The notes beneath the pieces were generated by a model. It worked only from the letters and a program-made list of their open reading frames with translations. It had not been told where the DNA came from and made no database searches. Positions 30,566 through 45,500 of a stretch of 64,000 bases of DNA are shown here, piece after piece (position 1 is the first letter of the stretch; each line of letters opens with the position of its first letter). Where the stretch lies: contig MEHQ01003724.1 in assembly GCA_008828725.1 (NCBI GenBank), positions 494,664 through 558,663 of the forward strand, read 5' to 3'. Source of the stretch: Saccharina japonica. Lineage: Eukaryota > Sar > Phaeophyceae > Laminariales > Laminariaceae. Both the position numbers and the translations under genes were made by a program.

Positions 30566-33500
30566 ATGGGAGGCATGAAAATCATCGGCCGCATACGTGC
30601 TCGGTTAAAGAAAAAGCCACAGCCCCCGCTGGACTTGCAGCAAACAGAGTGGGGTTTTGCGGTCGACAAAATCAGGTGGGTGTTGTTTTAGTGTATGATG
30701 GGTGCATTGAGCAGGTTGTTTACATCCTCGACTCATTATACGCCAAACACCAAGCAATGCGCGCAGCAGTACGTACTCGTAGTCAAAGAGTGGAGTGGGG
30801 ATTTGCGGTCGATCTAAGTCTCAGGTTCGTCTCAGCTGGATGTTGAGTGCCATGGTCAGGTTTATTTCTCAATTGCTACACTACAGCACTATTTACTAAT
30901 AGTACTACCCAGGTACGAGGTACCAGGTGTTAAATACTACTATTAATACTATTAATACTACTGCTGTGTGTGCTGCTGTATCAAGTAGACTCATTCAGAC
31001 CATGTCGATGGCTGTACCAAGTAGTATTATTAACAGCGTCGGGTAGAGTCATTCCGACTACTCGTATGTCGATGGCGAAACACCCTCCCATACGCCTGTC
31101 ATTCGCCCCCCCCACGTGCTCCAGCGACACAAACATAGCATGCGCTTGGGTGCGCCAACTACCGAATCGATAATCTTGATTTGACAGAGTTCGACGAGCG
31201 TTAAACATGTGTGCACGAGTACGATCTACCTTCTCGGAAGCTTATCGATTCAATCATCTTGACAGATAGCGAGCGCCGTGTGCATGCTGAATGATGCTAT
31301 ACTCTGTACCTTCCAGGAAGCTTGTCCTCTCTTATCAAGATGGCGGGACTCCGGGCTTATGGTTTCCTGAAGACGGAAATCTCGCGGCGGAATTGGGGCA
31401 TGCTGAGCTCATGAAAGCTTCCAAGGGGGTGAGATTGCTGCCTAACAATACCTACCAGGTATCGATGCTACAGTAAGCTAAAGTAGAGCTTGGTTCCTGT
31501 TACGTGGATGACTCATCGCACGAGACATTTTTATTCTGCGATGCCGACTTAAAGTACTATCAGGCACCTGGTACGAAAGTACTGCTACTTTATCGTTCGT
31601 ACAGTAGTACGTAGGTCGAAGAAGCTTCGTATCAATAGTCGGCAGTCGACAGGGTCTATCTTCTGGCGATAAAAATGCAAGGCACGTATGATATGTATGA
31701 TATGTATGATATGTATGATATAGTACCGAAGTGGGGCGGGAGGAGCAATGTGAGGAGAGCCTACCTATTAATAGTGACCCCGGACCTGAGTTAGGACTAA
31801 AGGAGGGGGGGACAAAAGAAGGGCGAAGATAAGCAATTGGATGGTAAAAAAAAACCTCGGTACCACGTACGTATACATGCTCGTACATACAACAGTAGTA
31901 GCCCCCCCCTACGCCCTGTGCTGCTGAAATCGGGATGGCCGTTGCAGTACTGGCCCCGAGCGAACGGAGATGTTTAATCGGTGAGCGCCCTGTCTTTAAC
32001 CCTTATAGGACTGGAGTCCCGTTTTGGGGACAGATCACTTAGAATTAGACTGGTTTGTCCCCAAAACGGGACTGCACTTCTAAAAGGGTTAAGGTAGAGG
32101 CAATAACACCTTCCACGTTTCCCACGCTCACGCCAACGAATCTATTTTGAGGGCAACGGCAAAAGACAGGATGATCTCCGCGTCACGGGAGAGCTCTATG
32201 TTTTAAACCTAACGTCTACTGTATCCCTCCTCGGCTTTCACTCCAACCCCGACCCCTCCCCGACCCTTACGAGCTTTGTCTCGAAAAAATCAGGCGTTTT
32301 TTTTCTTTTTGGAAAAATTGGTCGACCACACTAAAAGGTATATAATAAAATATTCCCCGATTCCGATACTTTATCCTAGATAATAATTCAGTGATGCGGT
32401 AAAGGCTACTGCTTCCTTGTGTGTCGTACGTTTTTTTTTTTTTTTCACATGTGCAAACAGGTGTTCCGGTATTCCCTGGATGCCATGAATCGGGCGGCGA
32501 AGAACGGGTTTCTGGACGTGCTCGCCTTTCTTCTGGAAGAGGGCAGCGACTGCACCACGGTAAGACATACAAACTTACAGCAGTACACAACAACCATAAG
32601 AGTTGTGTGTGATGGTTCTGGTAAGACGTAATGCAGCAAGACTTGTGTAGCACGGCTGTTAAAGAAAACGTCGAACCATTTCCCTTAAGGGCCGTTATAA
32701 TCGAAGAACTTTTTGTCGTAAATAAAAATCCTGACTACCTCGTACGACTATTTTCTTGTTTTTTTTCTTCTTGACTTTGTTATTTTTTTCCCCTCGTAAC
32801 TCCTTAAAATAACAATTCTATACTTTACGTAGGAATTGTTCCTGATCTGCTGCCCCTTCGTGAAATTTCGTGATGCTTTTACCTTCAAGAGAGAAAAAAA
32901 AAGCTCGATAATGAGGGAAACTTCCACACCTCGGACAGATGATGTACAGTTAGATCATACAGATCATTCACAGATTATTCAGTTTATTCACAGTTCATGA
33001 GCTAAATATTTCAGGGCAGACATATTTCTGATCTGTATGATCTGTATGATCTGTAGGATCTGTAGGATCTACTGTAGCTCATGTTGTTTAAGGGTGGTAA
33101 GCCGTAAAATCTGCATGATCTGCATGATCTACGACATGTTTCCTGGGTTGGATCTGCACTACGCAGATCATGCACAGCTTAGCGTAACGGCGGGTTAGGG
33201 TCTAGATCATTCAGGATTTAGATGATCTAGATCTTGTAGATATAAATCCTAGATTATCTAGATCTTGTAGATATATATCCTAGATAATTTAGATCATGAT
33301 CTGTCCGTGTCCGTTGATGATTATGATCTGTTTGCTTGCAGGAGGCGATGGATGGTGCGGCGAAGGAGGGGCATTTGGACGTTGTGGTCTGGTTGCACAG
33401 GAACACAACTGCCGGTGCAACCAAAGTGGCCATGGTAACTAACTAACTAAATACGCGTATAACCAACCTATTGGTATTACAATAATAAGAGTACTGTACG

Positions 33501-36500
33501 TACAGTAATAATGAGAGGCTAGAGGTTAGAGCTCAAGCCGGAAGTAGGTAGAGAAACGAGTAGAAATGAGTTATAATTCGTGCAAAGAGGGCTTTATAGT
33601 GTCCGTGGTTGTCTTCTTTCGGAGTGTTTGTGAGTGATAAATGTTGAAGCTTACTCATGCTACACATTGTCGGATATCAAGGATAATAATACTTGAAAAT
33701 ACTGGATGAGAAGGAAGGGGTTAGGGCAGCAAATAAATGGAGTAGAACTAGACAAAGCTCAACCCGGAAGTAAGTACAGACGGACGTAGATTTTGTGCAG
33801 ATATTTTTTTGTTTCTTCAGTGGTTTTTTGCTTCGGGAGGGAGTGCTTCTGAGTGGTCAGTGTTGAAGCTCTTTCATGCTACTAATAGTACACATTGCTC
33901 AGGATGGAAAGGATGATACTACTACTACTGCTACTACTGCAGTACTACTATTAACATTACCACGACATATAGCGATTTTCGATGAAGCACAGTTGGTGTG
34001 GCGTATCGCGTGAACTTAGAGATGCTACCAGTCTGTGTGTGAATATGCTAATGTAGTACCCGTTAGGAACGTGATGTATCCTATATTAATATAAACTATA
34101 TTCACATCAAATGATCCTTGCAGTTCCGTCCACAGTAGGCACCTCTAATGACTACTACGGGTGGGCTAGTGTAGTATTACACATATTACATACTAATCAT
34201 AATATAGAGTAATCATAACCTAATACTTCGTATGGTGTGTAAATATAGGGGGTATAAAACACGCTCTTTAGGTCCATTGTGGGTTTTGATTATATACTAT
34301 AATTACTTTTAATACTATGTATTGCTATGTATTGCTATGTGCCCCGCCATAATAGTCGACATGCCCAAGTCACACTCGTCTTGTTTCGGATACCGCCTGT
34401 TTGAAGCCACCCTGCCATCTACTGTAGTAACGTCCTGTTCACCCTCACTGTAGCTCTGGGTAGCTCTGGGTAGCTTCCACCTGCCTGTATGCCTCACTGT
34501 AGGGAAAGTGAGCTGCCTGCATCCTTAGTATCCTTATTATCCTTATTATCCTTCACGCCTTCATGTACTGCTGCTGCAAAGTTTTGTGTCGACCAACTCG
34601 GGAGAACTACCAACGGCTACTCGTACGTATGATTACTATATATCTTACCGTGTACCGGAGTCAAAGGCGTTGGGGCGTCTTCTGGCTGATACCTTTGACT
34701 GCTACCTTTGACTGACATCGCTTGACTGACACCTTTGACTGACAGCCTTTGACTGCTACCTTTGACTGCTGATTTTCGTGCTTTTCCGTGATTTTATAAG
34801 GACTCTGCCGCCGGGAACGGATGTCTATCGGTGGTGAAATGGCTGCATAGTAATAGGAACGAGGGCTGCACGGTGTCGGCGATGAACTGGGCTGCGGCGG
34901 AGGGCCACTTGGATGTCGTCAAGTGGCTGCATCGAAACAGGCGAGTCACTGTTGGAACACTTAGATGTCGTGAAGCGGCTGCATCGAAACAGGCGAGTCG
35001 TTATTGTAACACTTGGATGTTGCTACGTGGCTTCTTTTGAATAGGCGAAGGCTATATTGCATCACTTACAGTATATATATATATGTCACCAAGTGTCTTC
35101 ATCACAACAGGCGAGCCGTCACTGCAGCACTTTGTCTTATGATATATCTCGTCTTGATTGCTAAATGGCTGCACCGAAACAGGCGAGCAGGCGAGTCTTG
35201 GTTGCAAGTATCCCTTTAAAGACGACCTTCCAACCGCCCAGGCTTGCGATTTATCTGTTTGTAGATGCAGGTACAGCCGTGTCGTAGGAAGCGTTCTATT
35301 AACAGCTCTCTAGGTCTCTAACTGTTTAGCTGCGATAATGCGGTGTGGTATTAGTAGGTATATTAGTACCAGTAGGTCTATTAGTAGATATATTATTAGG
35401 TCTATTAGTAGGACCATTAGCAGGTCTATTAGTAGTCTGAGTGTTTAGTTGCAATAGCGCGATGTGGTATTAACAGGTCTATTAATAGGTATATTAGTAG
35501 TCTAAGTGTTTGGGTGCGATGGTGCGGCGTTGTAGTAATTGGTCTATTAACAGGTCTACTAACAGGTCTATAGTAGTCTAAGTGTTTGGTATCAATAGGT
35601 CTTATTAATAGTAGTCTGAACGCTTAGTTGCGAAAACGCCATGGTACTATTAAATAAAAGGTGTATCAACAAGTCTATTAGTGGTCTAAGTGTTTATTTG
35701 GGATAGTATATACAGTGTAATGTTAATAGATCTTAGAGGAGGTCTCAAAGTTTGTTACGATAGCGCGGGATAGTGCAGGATACGGATACGCCCATTTTAT
35801 TGCGACTGTCGCAGCTGCTCTGACTTGCTGTTCTTTCCTCGTTCCTCGCCGTCTCTTTCGGTCCATTCGGTTCATTGGGTCCATTGGATCCATTAGGTCC
35901 ATTGGCCCATTGAATCCACCCTGTCCATTCGGTTCGTTCGGTCCGCTCGTCCGGTCCATTCAGCCCATTCGGTCTATTCTGTCCATTCCGTCAATTCGGT
36001 CCATTTGGTTCATTGGGTTCATTTGGGCCCATCGGCACAGTCACGGCAGTAAACACATCCAAGTATTTTGTTGCGGAGGCGCTCATATTATTGTGGTCAC
36101 TCCAGCGTCTTACCGAGTGTACCTTCTAGTGTACCCTCTAGTGTACATCCTAGTGTACCTTCTAGTGTACCTCCTAGTGTACCTTCTAGTGTACCTCCTA
36201 GTGTACCTCTTAGTGTACCCCCTGGTGTACCTCTTAGTGTGACTCCTAATGTACATCTTAGTGTAAATCCTAGTGTACCTCTAGTGTACCTCCCAGTGTA
36301 CCTCCTAGTGTACCCCCTGGTGTACCTCTTGTATAGTGTAACTCCTAGCATAGTTCCTAGTATAACTCCTAGTACTCTTCGTGTACCCCCTGGTGTACCT
36401 CTAGTGTACCTCCTAGTGTATCTCTATCATAGTGTACCTCTAGTATCCTCTCAGTGCAACTCCCAGTGCAACTCCTGACGTAACTCGTACTGTACTCCTA

Positions 36501-39500
36501 GTGTACCTCCCATTAATAGTGCAACTCCTAGTGTACCTCCTATTAACAGTGTTTCGTTATTGCCTGTGTGTTGGTGCATTTATGTCATGCTGTGTTGATG
36601 GTGTTGATGGTGTTGATGCCGTTGATGCCCGGGAACCGGTTGACGCACGCGTGCGCAGTGCAGTCGTAGGAAGCATAACCTTGTTAGAAGTGCACTCCCG
36701 TTATCACAGTAGGCTAAAGGGGACAAACTACTAGGAATTATAGTAGGAATTATAGTCAAATACCTGGTACCTGGTAGGTGTTTCTGCACACATTACACCA
36801 ACACGGATATGATATATTCGATATTAGACTAGCGCAACGAAAATGAAAACACCACTGAGCCCCTTTTTGTTTCAAGCAAGTATAATAGCTACGTTGATAA
36901 GTGTTGCGTCCATATGCCGACTAAGTATGACATGCCTAAACCATGGACGAGAGAGAAGCAGAAAATCGGACCCTCGGGAATCTGCGAATAAACTACGGCA
37001 CGAAACACGTTTGATCAACTCAACTGTTCCGCCACGTACTTCTTGCTGTTATGCTCTATGTACGTATGCTATGATACGATACGTGTGCCTATTGTCGACA
37101 GGAAGGAAGGGTGCACGACGGCCGCTTTTGACCGCGCCGCAATGAACAACCACGTGGAAGTGGTCATGTGGCTGCTCAGCAACCGAGACGAGGGGGGCAC
37201 AGACAAGGCCCTGCAGTGGGCGGTCGGTAGGGGGCACACACAGGTGATATGACAAAACCTACAACCTACAGCCTATCTATCCGAATCCGGTATTTACATT
37301 TTGAAAATGGAGTTTCCTATCCGAATCTGGTATTTTCATTTTGATGGTGGAGTTTCTGCTGAGATTGAGATTGTGGACTGATCATATGGTGACAACAGAC
37401 GAGGGGGGCAAAGACAAGGCCCTGCAGTGGGCGATCGGCAGGGGGCACACACAAGTGCTCTTATCGCAAATGGTATGAATATGTGAGTTGCCTACAGTAA
37501 CTACAGTAACTAGAGTAACTATAGCAGTACAACTCGCCGACTATAATAATTGTTAGAGGTTCTGCGGTGCTTGGTGACAGTGGCTATTAGTTGGATAGAT
37601 AGGTATTTTATTTAGTTGCACCCAGTAATTCGCGGGTGTCTGCGTCTGTCTTTGTACCTGCCTTGGCTTGTTTTGGTTTTGATAGTTTGAGGCTCGAAGC
37701 GTGTTTTGATAGTTTGAGGATGAAACGAAGTCAGTTGGTTGGACTACTTTCGCCATCCAACTAATCCAAGTAGTCCAACTATTAATAGGGCACGCCTTAC
37801 TCACAGCCCTATCAATAACACTAGTACTATTATTACGGGGGGCATAGTAAATACGACTAAATACGACTAAATACGACTAAATATGACTTGACTATGCTAT
37901 TATAATTACTGTCTGTACATGCTAGGCCTCTTCCTACCGAAAGTGGAAAGCGATAAGATTACAGGAGCACGTTACGATAGTTTTACTGTTCGTTCCTTTC
38001 AGATGCGCTGGGTTCCACAAAAATAACACTACTAAGTATATTATATAGCATGCATGAAGCATACGTTCTATGTAGGGTTAATTCTCCCCCCGTGCCTCTG
38101 CCTTGATGTCACCTGCTATGATATTACCACTACTGTCTGTAGATGGTAGGCCTCCTGCTGCTGACACCAGAGGACGAAAATGCGGGCCTGAAGAAGCAGG
38201 GCTCAAGCAACAGCACTGCCAGCGCGGCATCTCTCAGCGGAGTGGGGCTGGCGCTCGAGAGTCCTGGCTTGGCAACGAGGGCATCTTCCGCGAGCGCAGG
38301 GTTCGGGCAGCGTCAAGTGACTAGTTTTCGCTGTTCTAAGTATGCGATGGACAAGGCTGCTCAGGGGGGGCACCTTGCCGTGCTTAAGATGCTACACGAT
38401 AGGGTGAGACCTAAACCACCTATGTTCCATGTCCCTAAACCACCTATGTTCCATGTCCTATGTATGTGCTTGATTACGAAATTGCGCTACTTTTGTATCT
38501 ATCTGTATTCGAAAAAGAAACGGCAGTTTGCGGGTTGGATTGACACATATTTCATACCAGGCACCAGCTATACTTCCATTTGATGATAAGGAGCAAGGAC
38601 AACGAAGGGAGTATCGTGGATAAAGCTTAGCGGGAAGTAGACATGGAAGGAAGTTAGACTTTGCGCATAGATAGGTTTCGTTTGTCTCCGTGGTTTTCTG
38701 CATCTAAATTACTACGGCAATTGAACAGTAATTATACTTCGTACACCTGGTAGTCTATACTGGTCTATACTGGTCTATAGTAGTGGTCTATGTTGTTCTC
38801 CCCCTCTCGCAAAATCATTTAATTTTGTTCTCCACCTGTCGCAAAATCAATCAATTAAATGCCCCCCCCCCCATACCGTATACGCAAGCGCACTACAGCA
38901 GGTAGGTGGTAACGAAGAGGGTTGTGGTTGACTTATTCCTTTATGTATTCATTGCCTATTTTCAGGGGCACAGCTGCACGACGAACGCCATGGACTGGGC
39001 AGCCGCCTTCGGGCAGACGGACGTGGTTGCATGGCTCTCGCAACACCGCACCGAGGGGTGTACGAAGGATGCAATGGGTGAGGCCGGGGATGCAATCACG
39101 GGAAACTATAGACCCCATGTGATAGAACAAATCACACCTCCAACAGATAATCTACAGATAGATCATGATCTAGATCATCTAGTTCCTCACCTGCCGCTGT
39201 GATAGGTTGTTCCCCATGCAGGATCTGTGTGTTTAGCACAGATCCAACCCAGGACATATTATATGTGCTACGTATATCATGCGGATTGTACGACTCCCAC
39301 CCGGCAACATGTACTAGATCATACATATCATACAGATCATACAGATCATACAGATCATACAGATCTTCCTTGAAATATCTAGATGATAAAAGTGCATAGA
39401 TAGGTTATCTATCTACAGTAGGAACAAAGGCATTGTATAGTACTGGGGACTTGGAAGGATATAGCCCGCTATTAATACTTAATACACTGAATCGGGGGGA

Positions 39501-42500
39501 TAGTCGTAGTAACCAGAACAACCATGTACCAAGTAAACATAGGGCGATATGTGGTTTTTGGGCCCACGTGGGTTTAAGATCACTATGTATTGCTATGTAT
39601 TACTATGTATTACTATGTATTACTATGTATTACTAAGTATTACTATGTATTACTATGTATTACTATGTATCCCATCGTAATATGAATAGTATTGACATCC
39701 TGATGGCAGCAAGGATACTAAAAAAAACAACCATGAACCTATAGTCGTCGATAAAACCAAAGAAGCTCGAAAGTGATGAGATAGTATGCAGGATACCACC
39801 CAGTAAGCATGCCCTAGATCAGGCAGATAGATAGCTGATGAGCTACGTGGACCCTAGAGACCAGGCACCATTAGACCCCTGTCTGCCCTACACTATATAA
39901 TAGTAGGAACCGATAATCTTACCATTCATCCTACCTTCCTTTCTGGCAGATCACGCAGCAGCAAGCGGGCACCTGGACACGGTGAAGTGGCTGCACCACA
40001 ACAGGCTGGAGGGGTGCACGCGATACGCCATTACGGACGCTGCTGGAAACGGGCACATGGAGACTGTCAAGTGGCTGCACCAAAATAGAAAGGAAGGTTG
40101 CGGCCGACGAGCGATGGTGAGCCCATAAGCACGGCACAATAGTTATGTAGGTCTCATACCATATACCAGGTACTTCGGAGTATATGTATGAAGGATTTGG
40201 CTTAATTTGGGTAGGCGATTGATTGGTTGGTTTTACCTTTTCCCGGTAGCCCCAACATACTAAAATACCTTAACGAGTAGCAAATGGCGTCGACGGCAGG
40301 ACATGAACCTATATCATACGCGGGAAAACACAATCTTAAGAAGTCTGTAGTCACTATGCACTATGACACTATGCACTGCAGCTATGCGCTATTAACAGGA
40401 CTCATTGACATTCTCCTCAACGCATACGTACGTACTGGTACTACTGCATGGATAGTATAACACTCCGGCCTACTGCATGGATAGTATAACACTCCGGCCT
40501 ACTGCATGGATATAATCAGCGTTTGATGTTGACATGCGACTCCATTCTAATGACACTACAACAGTACGTAGCACGGTCGGTGACTATATTCATGCACTAA
40601 AGCTCAAAGTAGCACGATTTTTTCCAGGGCGTTTCATGGGTCGGGTCAAATCTCGCGGGTCAGGTCGGATAGAGTAAGGGTGACCTGGCCCGATCCGGCC
40701 CGTGAGATCCTGAAAACCCCCTGACCCGACACGACCCAACACCACCCGATCCGGCCCGTGAGGTTTAAAAACTGTCCTGGCCCGACCCGACCCGACCCCA
40801 CCCCACCCCACCCCACCCCGCCCCATCCCACCCGTGAGATTTCAAAAAGTTCCTGACCCAACCCGGGGGTATTTATGAGGTCATGCCTCATGAAGAGCCC
40901 TGACGTTTTCTACGTACTTGACCTTTTAGGCAGTATTATGCAGTATTAGGCACCTTTAGCCCTTGAAGTGGGACCGCAGTATTAGGCACCTTTGGCCCTT
41001 AAAGTGGGACTGCCCTCCTACTCTATTAATAGTATTATTATTAATACTGCCAATTAGACCAATAACACTCAGGTCTAGGTTTCTGCACAGTTAGTGCCCT
41101 ATTAATAGCAAATGAAGGGTGAATCCTCTACTCGTACGAGATACTGGTGGTGTGGTGGTACACATGATAATCGAATACTTCGTACACGTTTTTGGGAAAA
41201 AAAATGGAGTGGGGTCGTTTTTGAAGTGGGGGCTACGATCTAAGAGACCTCGATTGAAGAGAAAAAGTATTGAAGAGAGCTCGATTTAAGAGAAAAACAT
41301 ATTGAAGAGAGCTCGATTAAAAAGAAACAAGTAATGAAGACAGCTCGATTGAAGAGAAAAAATATTGAAGAGAGCTCGATTTCAGAGAAACAGTTATTGA
41401 AGAGAGGTCAAATAGCTTGATACGGGCATACTAGAGCTATATAATACCCATTCCTGTTTAATAGAAGTACCGGTTTAAGGAAGGTATTCTACTATTAATA
41501 ATAGGCCTGACACACCCCTCTCTTGAATCGTAGCCTGACACACCCCTGTAAGGGGTAATCTACGTAAGCCCGGGTCGCATCATCGTTATCGCAGACTGCT
41601 CCCAGGAGGGAGACAGCAACCCACGCGAGGCATCATCTCAGATCATAATGCCTCGCCACACCATATAAACCCCAATCTCCGTAGACCTCGTATGAAACCG
41701 CCACATATCGGGAAACCAGTATCGAGCAACCGCATACCACAAACAACGAGTACGTACGTTTTTTTTGTGGAGGTTTTGCGTTTTAACCCATCACTTTCAG
41801 TTTCCAGCTCTGTGGACAAGCCGTGGTCAGGGGTGTGTCCCGTTCGCCTTCATTGTTGTCATAATGTGTAGCATACAGTATAGTACAGTATAGTAGCTTC
41901 ATTTATAGCTTCATTCGGCATCCCCACTGCTCTTCGATTTTCATTAATTTTTTCTTGAGGTTGGAGTCGTGACATAAGAGTTAGTGCTCGTACAGTGTGA
42001 CTTTGAGGACTGCCACACCCCCCTCCATTGAGGAATGTTCCCTTTATTATAACCTGAACATTTGCTGTAATGCTTCGTATAAACTTTGAGTGCTATGTAT
42101 TTATTTGTGTTTTATGTTACAATGATGCACTTAGTAGGTTTCGTTCTTATGTTTTTGGTTTCGCTTTAAGAGGGCTTTTATTCTCCTTACGGGGCATGTT
42201 TATGCTTTTGAGTGATCAGCGTTGAAGCCGATGAGGATGGCAAACGCTACCAACCCTACTATCCCTACTACTAGTAGTACAGATGTTTGTAGGCCTGGCC
42301 CATGAGATTGCTGATCGAATCGCGTTTGAACACTTTTTTTCTCGAAGTCGTTTTTGAGAACCTCAAGGCATCAACCTTACACAGGTGGCCAACCCCCCCC
42401 CCCCTACATACTATGGGCGTAATAATAACCTTATGGAGACATTGAACAATGTAGCAAAGCGCACAAGGTGTCGACAATTCGTACGCCTAATGGTGTGCTA

Positions 42501-45500
42501 CAATGTTCAAAAATCTCCGTAAGGTTATGATTACACTCATATTATGTAAGGGGGGGTTCCAGCCAGCTATGGCATGTAGTTATTGTTTCATGAATACTTC
42601 TTGCTGTCTGGGGCGTTTCTCATTGGTGAAGCGGTGGTAATGTGGGCTACCATTATCAGGTGATGGTTTGTCATTCTGAATTATTTGGGAAGGCGACATC
42701 ACCGGAACGATGTGTTTTGATTTTGTCGAGCTGTCATACCCTTGTTCATGTGGCCGGAATTGTTCCGCCTAACCTCTGAGCCGTTCCTTGTCCTGCATCC
42801 GCATCCGCCCCATCCAACGAACGTCTTAACGTATATATACTATATACATACCTGGTATATATTCCTGGTAAAAGTATGTATCATGTGAACGTATCGTTTG
42901 TCATCCGATAATGTTTAGCACGAGCTTCAGCGTTGATCACTCAAAAACGTTCCACCCAGAGAGAAGAAAACCATATCGGATTACACATCGGATTACAGTA
43001 GACTACTACTGTACTGCAGTAGACTATTGGACTACAGAAGCTTCAACGTTGATCACCCAGAAACATCCCCTCCCCGAAAGACTTAGGAAGAAGAAAACCA
43101 CTCTTGAAGGAAAACCAAAAACCAAAAAGGAACACATCTATGCACCTCTGTGAATACACATACCAGTTACCTTGGTATTCATTACTGTGTTGATGTATGG
43201 ACGCATTTCATTGTTACTAATATTGCGATTGCTATTTGTGTAATAATGTAATAATGCAATAATGCAATAAATGTAATAATGTAATGATGTAATACCTGGT
43301 AATGTTTTTGTATTCAGGACGACGCGGCCGCAAATGGACAGTTAGAGATGGTCCGCTGGCTATGCAACAACAGGTGAGACCATCGACGTTGCCCGTGCTA
43401 AACTATTATCGTGATTACAGGGCAGTCACCAACATCGTGATTACAAGGCAGTCACCAGTGCTGTGCTTCTCGTCATAGTCACAACCGAAACTTCTTTTAG
43501 TTGATCCGTTCTGTTCTCTGATTACTATGGACGCGTTCGGCTTTCGTTTATTCCGGGAAAACGGGAACAGGATTGAGGGCTGCTCCAGGGAAGCCATGGA
43601 ACGAGCGGCGCGGAACGGACACCTGGAAGTGGTGAAGTTGCTGCACCAAGCCGGGGCGCCGTGTTCCGCCGCCGCTATTCATCTAGCTCAAGTTCACGGG
43701 CACCGCAACATCTACCACCTCCTCAACGCATTATATCCCGGCAAGGTATTTAAGTACACCACTGACCCCCTGCATTCGGGCAAGGTGCTTAGTGATAGTA
43801 TTAGCTGCCTAAACGCATTGTACCCCGGCAAGATATTCAAGTACACCCCTATCGCCATATATCCGGGCAAAGTGCAAGGTGCTTACTGTAGTAATAGTAT
43901 TAACTGCCTACACCCCTTGTGTCCCGGCAAGGTATTTAAGTACGCCCCTAACGTCATGTATCCGGGCAAAGTGTAAGGTGCTTAGTTATAGCCGCCTTAA
44001 TGCCTTGTATCCTAGCAAGGTATTTAAGTACACGCCTAACGCCACGTATCCGGGCAAGGTGTAAGGTGCTTAGTAATAGCCGCCTAAACGCATCGTGTCC
44101 CCGCAAGGTGTTTCAGAACATCCCTAACGCCATGTATCCGGGCAAAGTGCAAGGTGATTAGTAATAGTATTAGCTACCTAAACGCCTTGTTTCCCGGCAA
44201 GGATTTAAGTACTCCCCTAACGCCATGTATCCGGGCAACGTGTAAGGTGCTCGTAGCAATAGTATTAGCTGCCTAAACGCATTGTGTCCCGGCAAGGTAT
44301 TTAAGTGCACCACTAACGCCATGTATCCGGGCAAGGTGCAAGGTGCTTATTAATAGTAATAGCCGCCTAAACGCCCCGTGTCCCGGCAAGGTATTTAAGT
44401 ACACCCCTAACGCCATGTATCCGGGCAAGGTGTAAAGTGCTTAGTATTAGCCGCCCAAACGCCTCGTGTCCCGGCAAGGTATTTAAGTACACTCCTAACG
44501 CCATGTGTCCGGGCAATCGGTAATATGCTTAGGGTTAGCCTCCTCAACACCTTGTATCCCAGCAAGACATAATGTGGTACTCCTAAATGCGTTGCATCCG
44601 GGCAAGTTGTAAAGTGCTTAGCGCTAGCCTCCTCGACGCCATGTATCCGGGGACGGTACAGCAATCCAACGCCATGTATCCCGCCAAGGCATTGTACTAC
44701 TCCTTAAAACCATGGGTCCCAGCAAGGTATTCAAGCAAACCCCTAAAACGCCATGAAACCGAGCAAGGTGTAAAGTGCTTAGTAATAGCCTCCCCAACTC
44801 TACGTATCTGGTATTGAATATTGCATTTTCTAGTTTATTGCATTTTTTCTAAACTGAAATTGGCGTTAATACTGGTACATTCGCTAAAATTCTACAGTAG
44901 TACATTCACTATTTATACTGGTGACGCGTGCTAAGGTAGAGGTAGCACTTTTTGGCTGAATCGTTTTCTGAACGATCTATTAAAGGCTCCTTAACCCAAA
45001 TTCGTCGGACTTTCATTTTTTTTACGAATAATGTTTCAGAGTATAATTCGGTCATGAGATTTCGCATCCGGCAGCACTTCTATTTTCCTCCAAAATCATT
45101 TTTTCGGTGAGGTATGACGCTCCTTAAGTGAGGAGCTCAGAAAAAACACGGTGCACCTCTATCGTAGCATGCGTCTGGTACAGTACAGTACAGTACAGTA
45201 CAGTACAGTACAGTACAGCACAGTACAGTACAGTACAGTCCAGTACAGCACAGTACAGTACAGTACAGTAGTGTGGTTTTAGGACGTTTCTGGGTGCAAA
45301 CATCTGATATCTCGCCGTTTAACACCACTCTCTGCACAAATCTAAGGACCGTTCATTCGTCAATGTTTATTCATCAATGCTTAGTACAAACGCCCCTTAG
45401 ATTTCGGTACGGCAGGACAGAGTGACAGATTGACAGAGTGCTTTTTGACATAGGCTTTCGTACTTGGAGTTCGTATTGATGCATACGTACTCGATGTGTT

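Noticed and set aside
36068-36478. Proline/valine-serine-rich frame
   Set aside because: Produced by the 12-bp CCTAGTGTACCT minisatellite in an intron.
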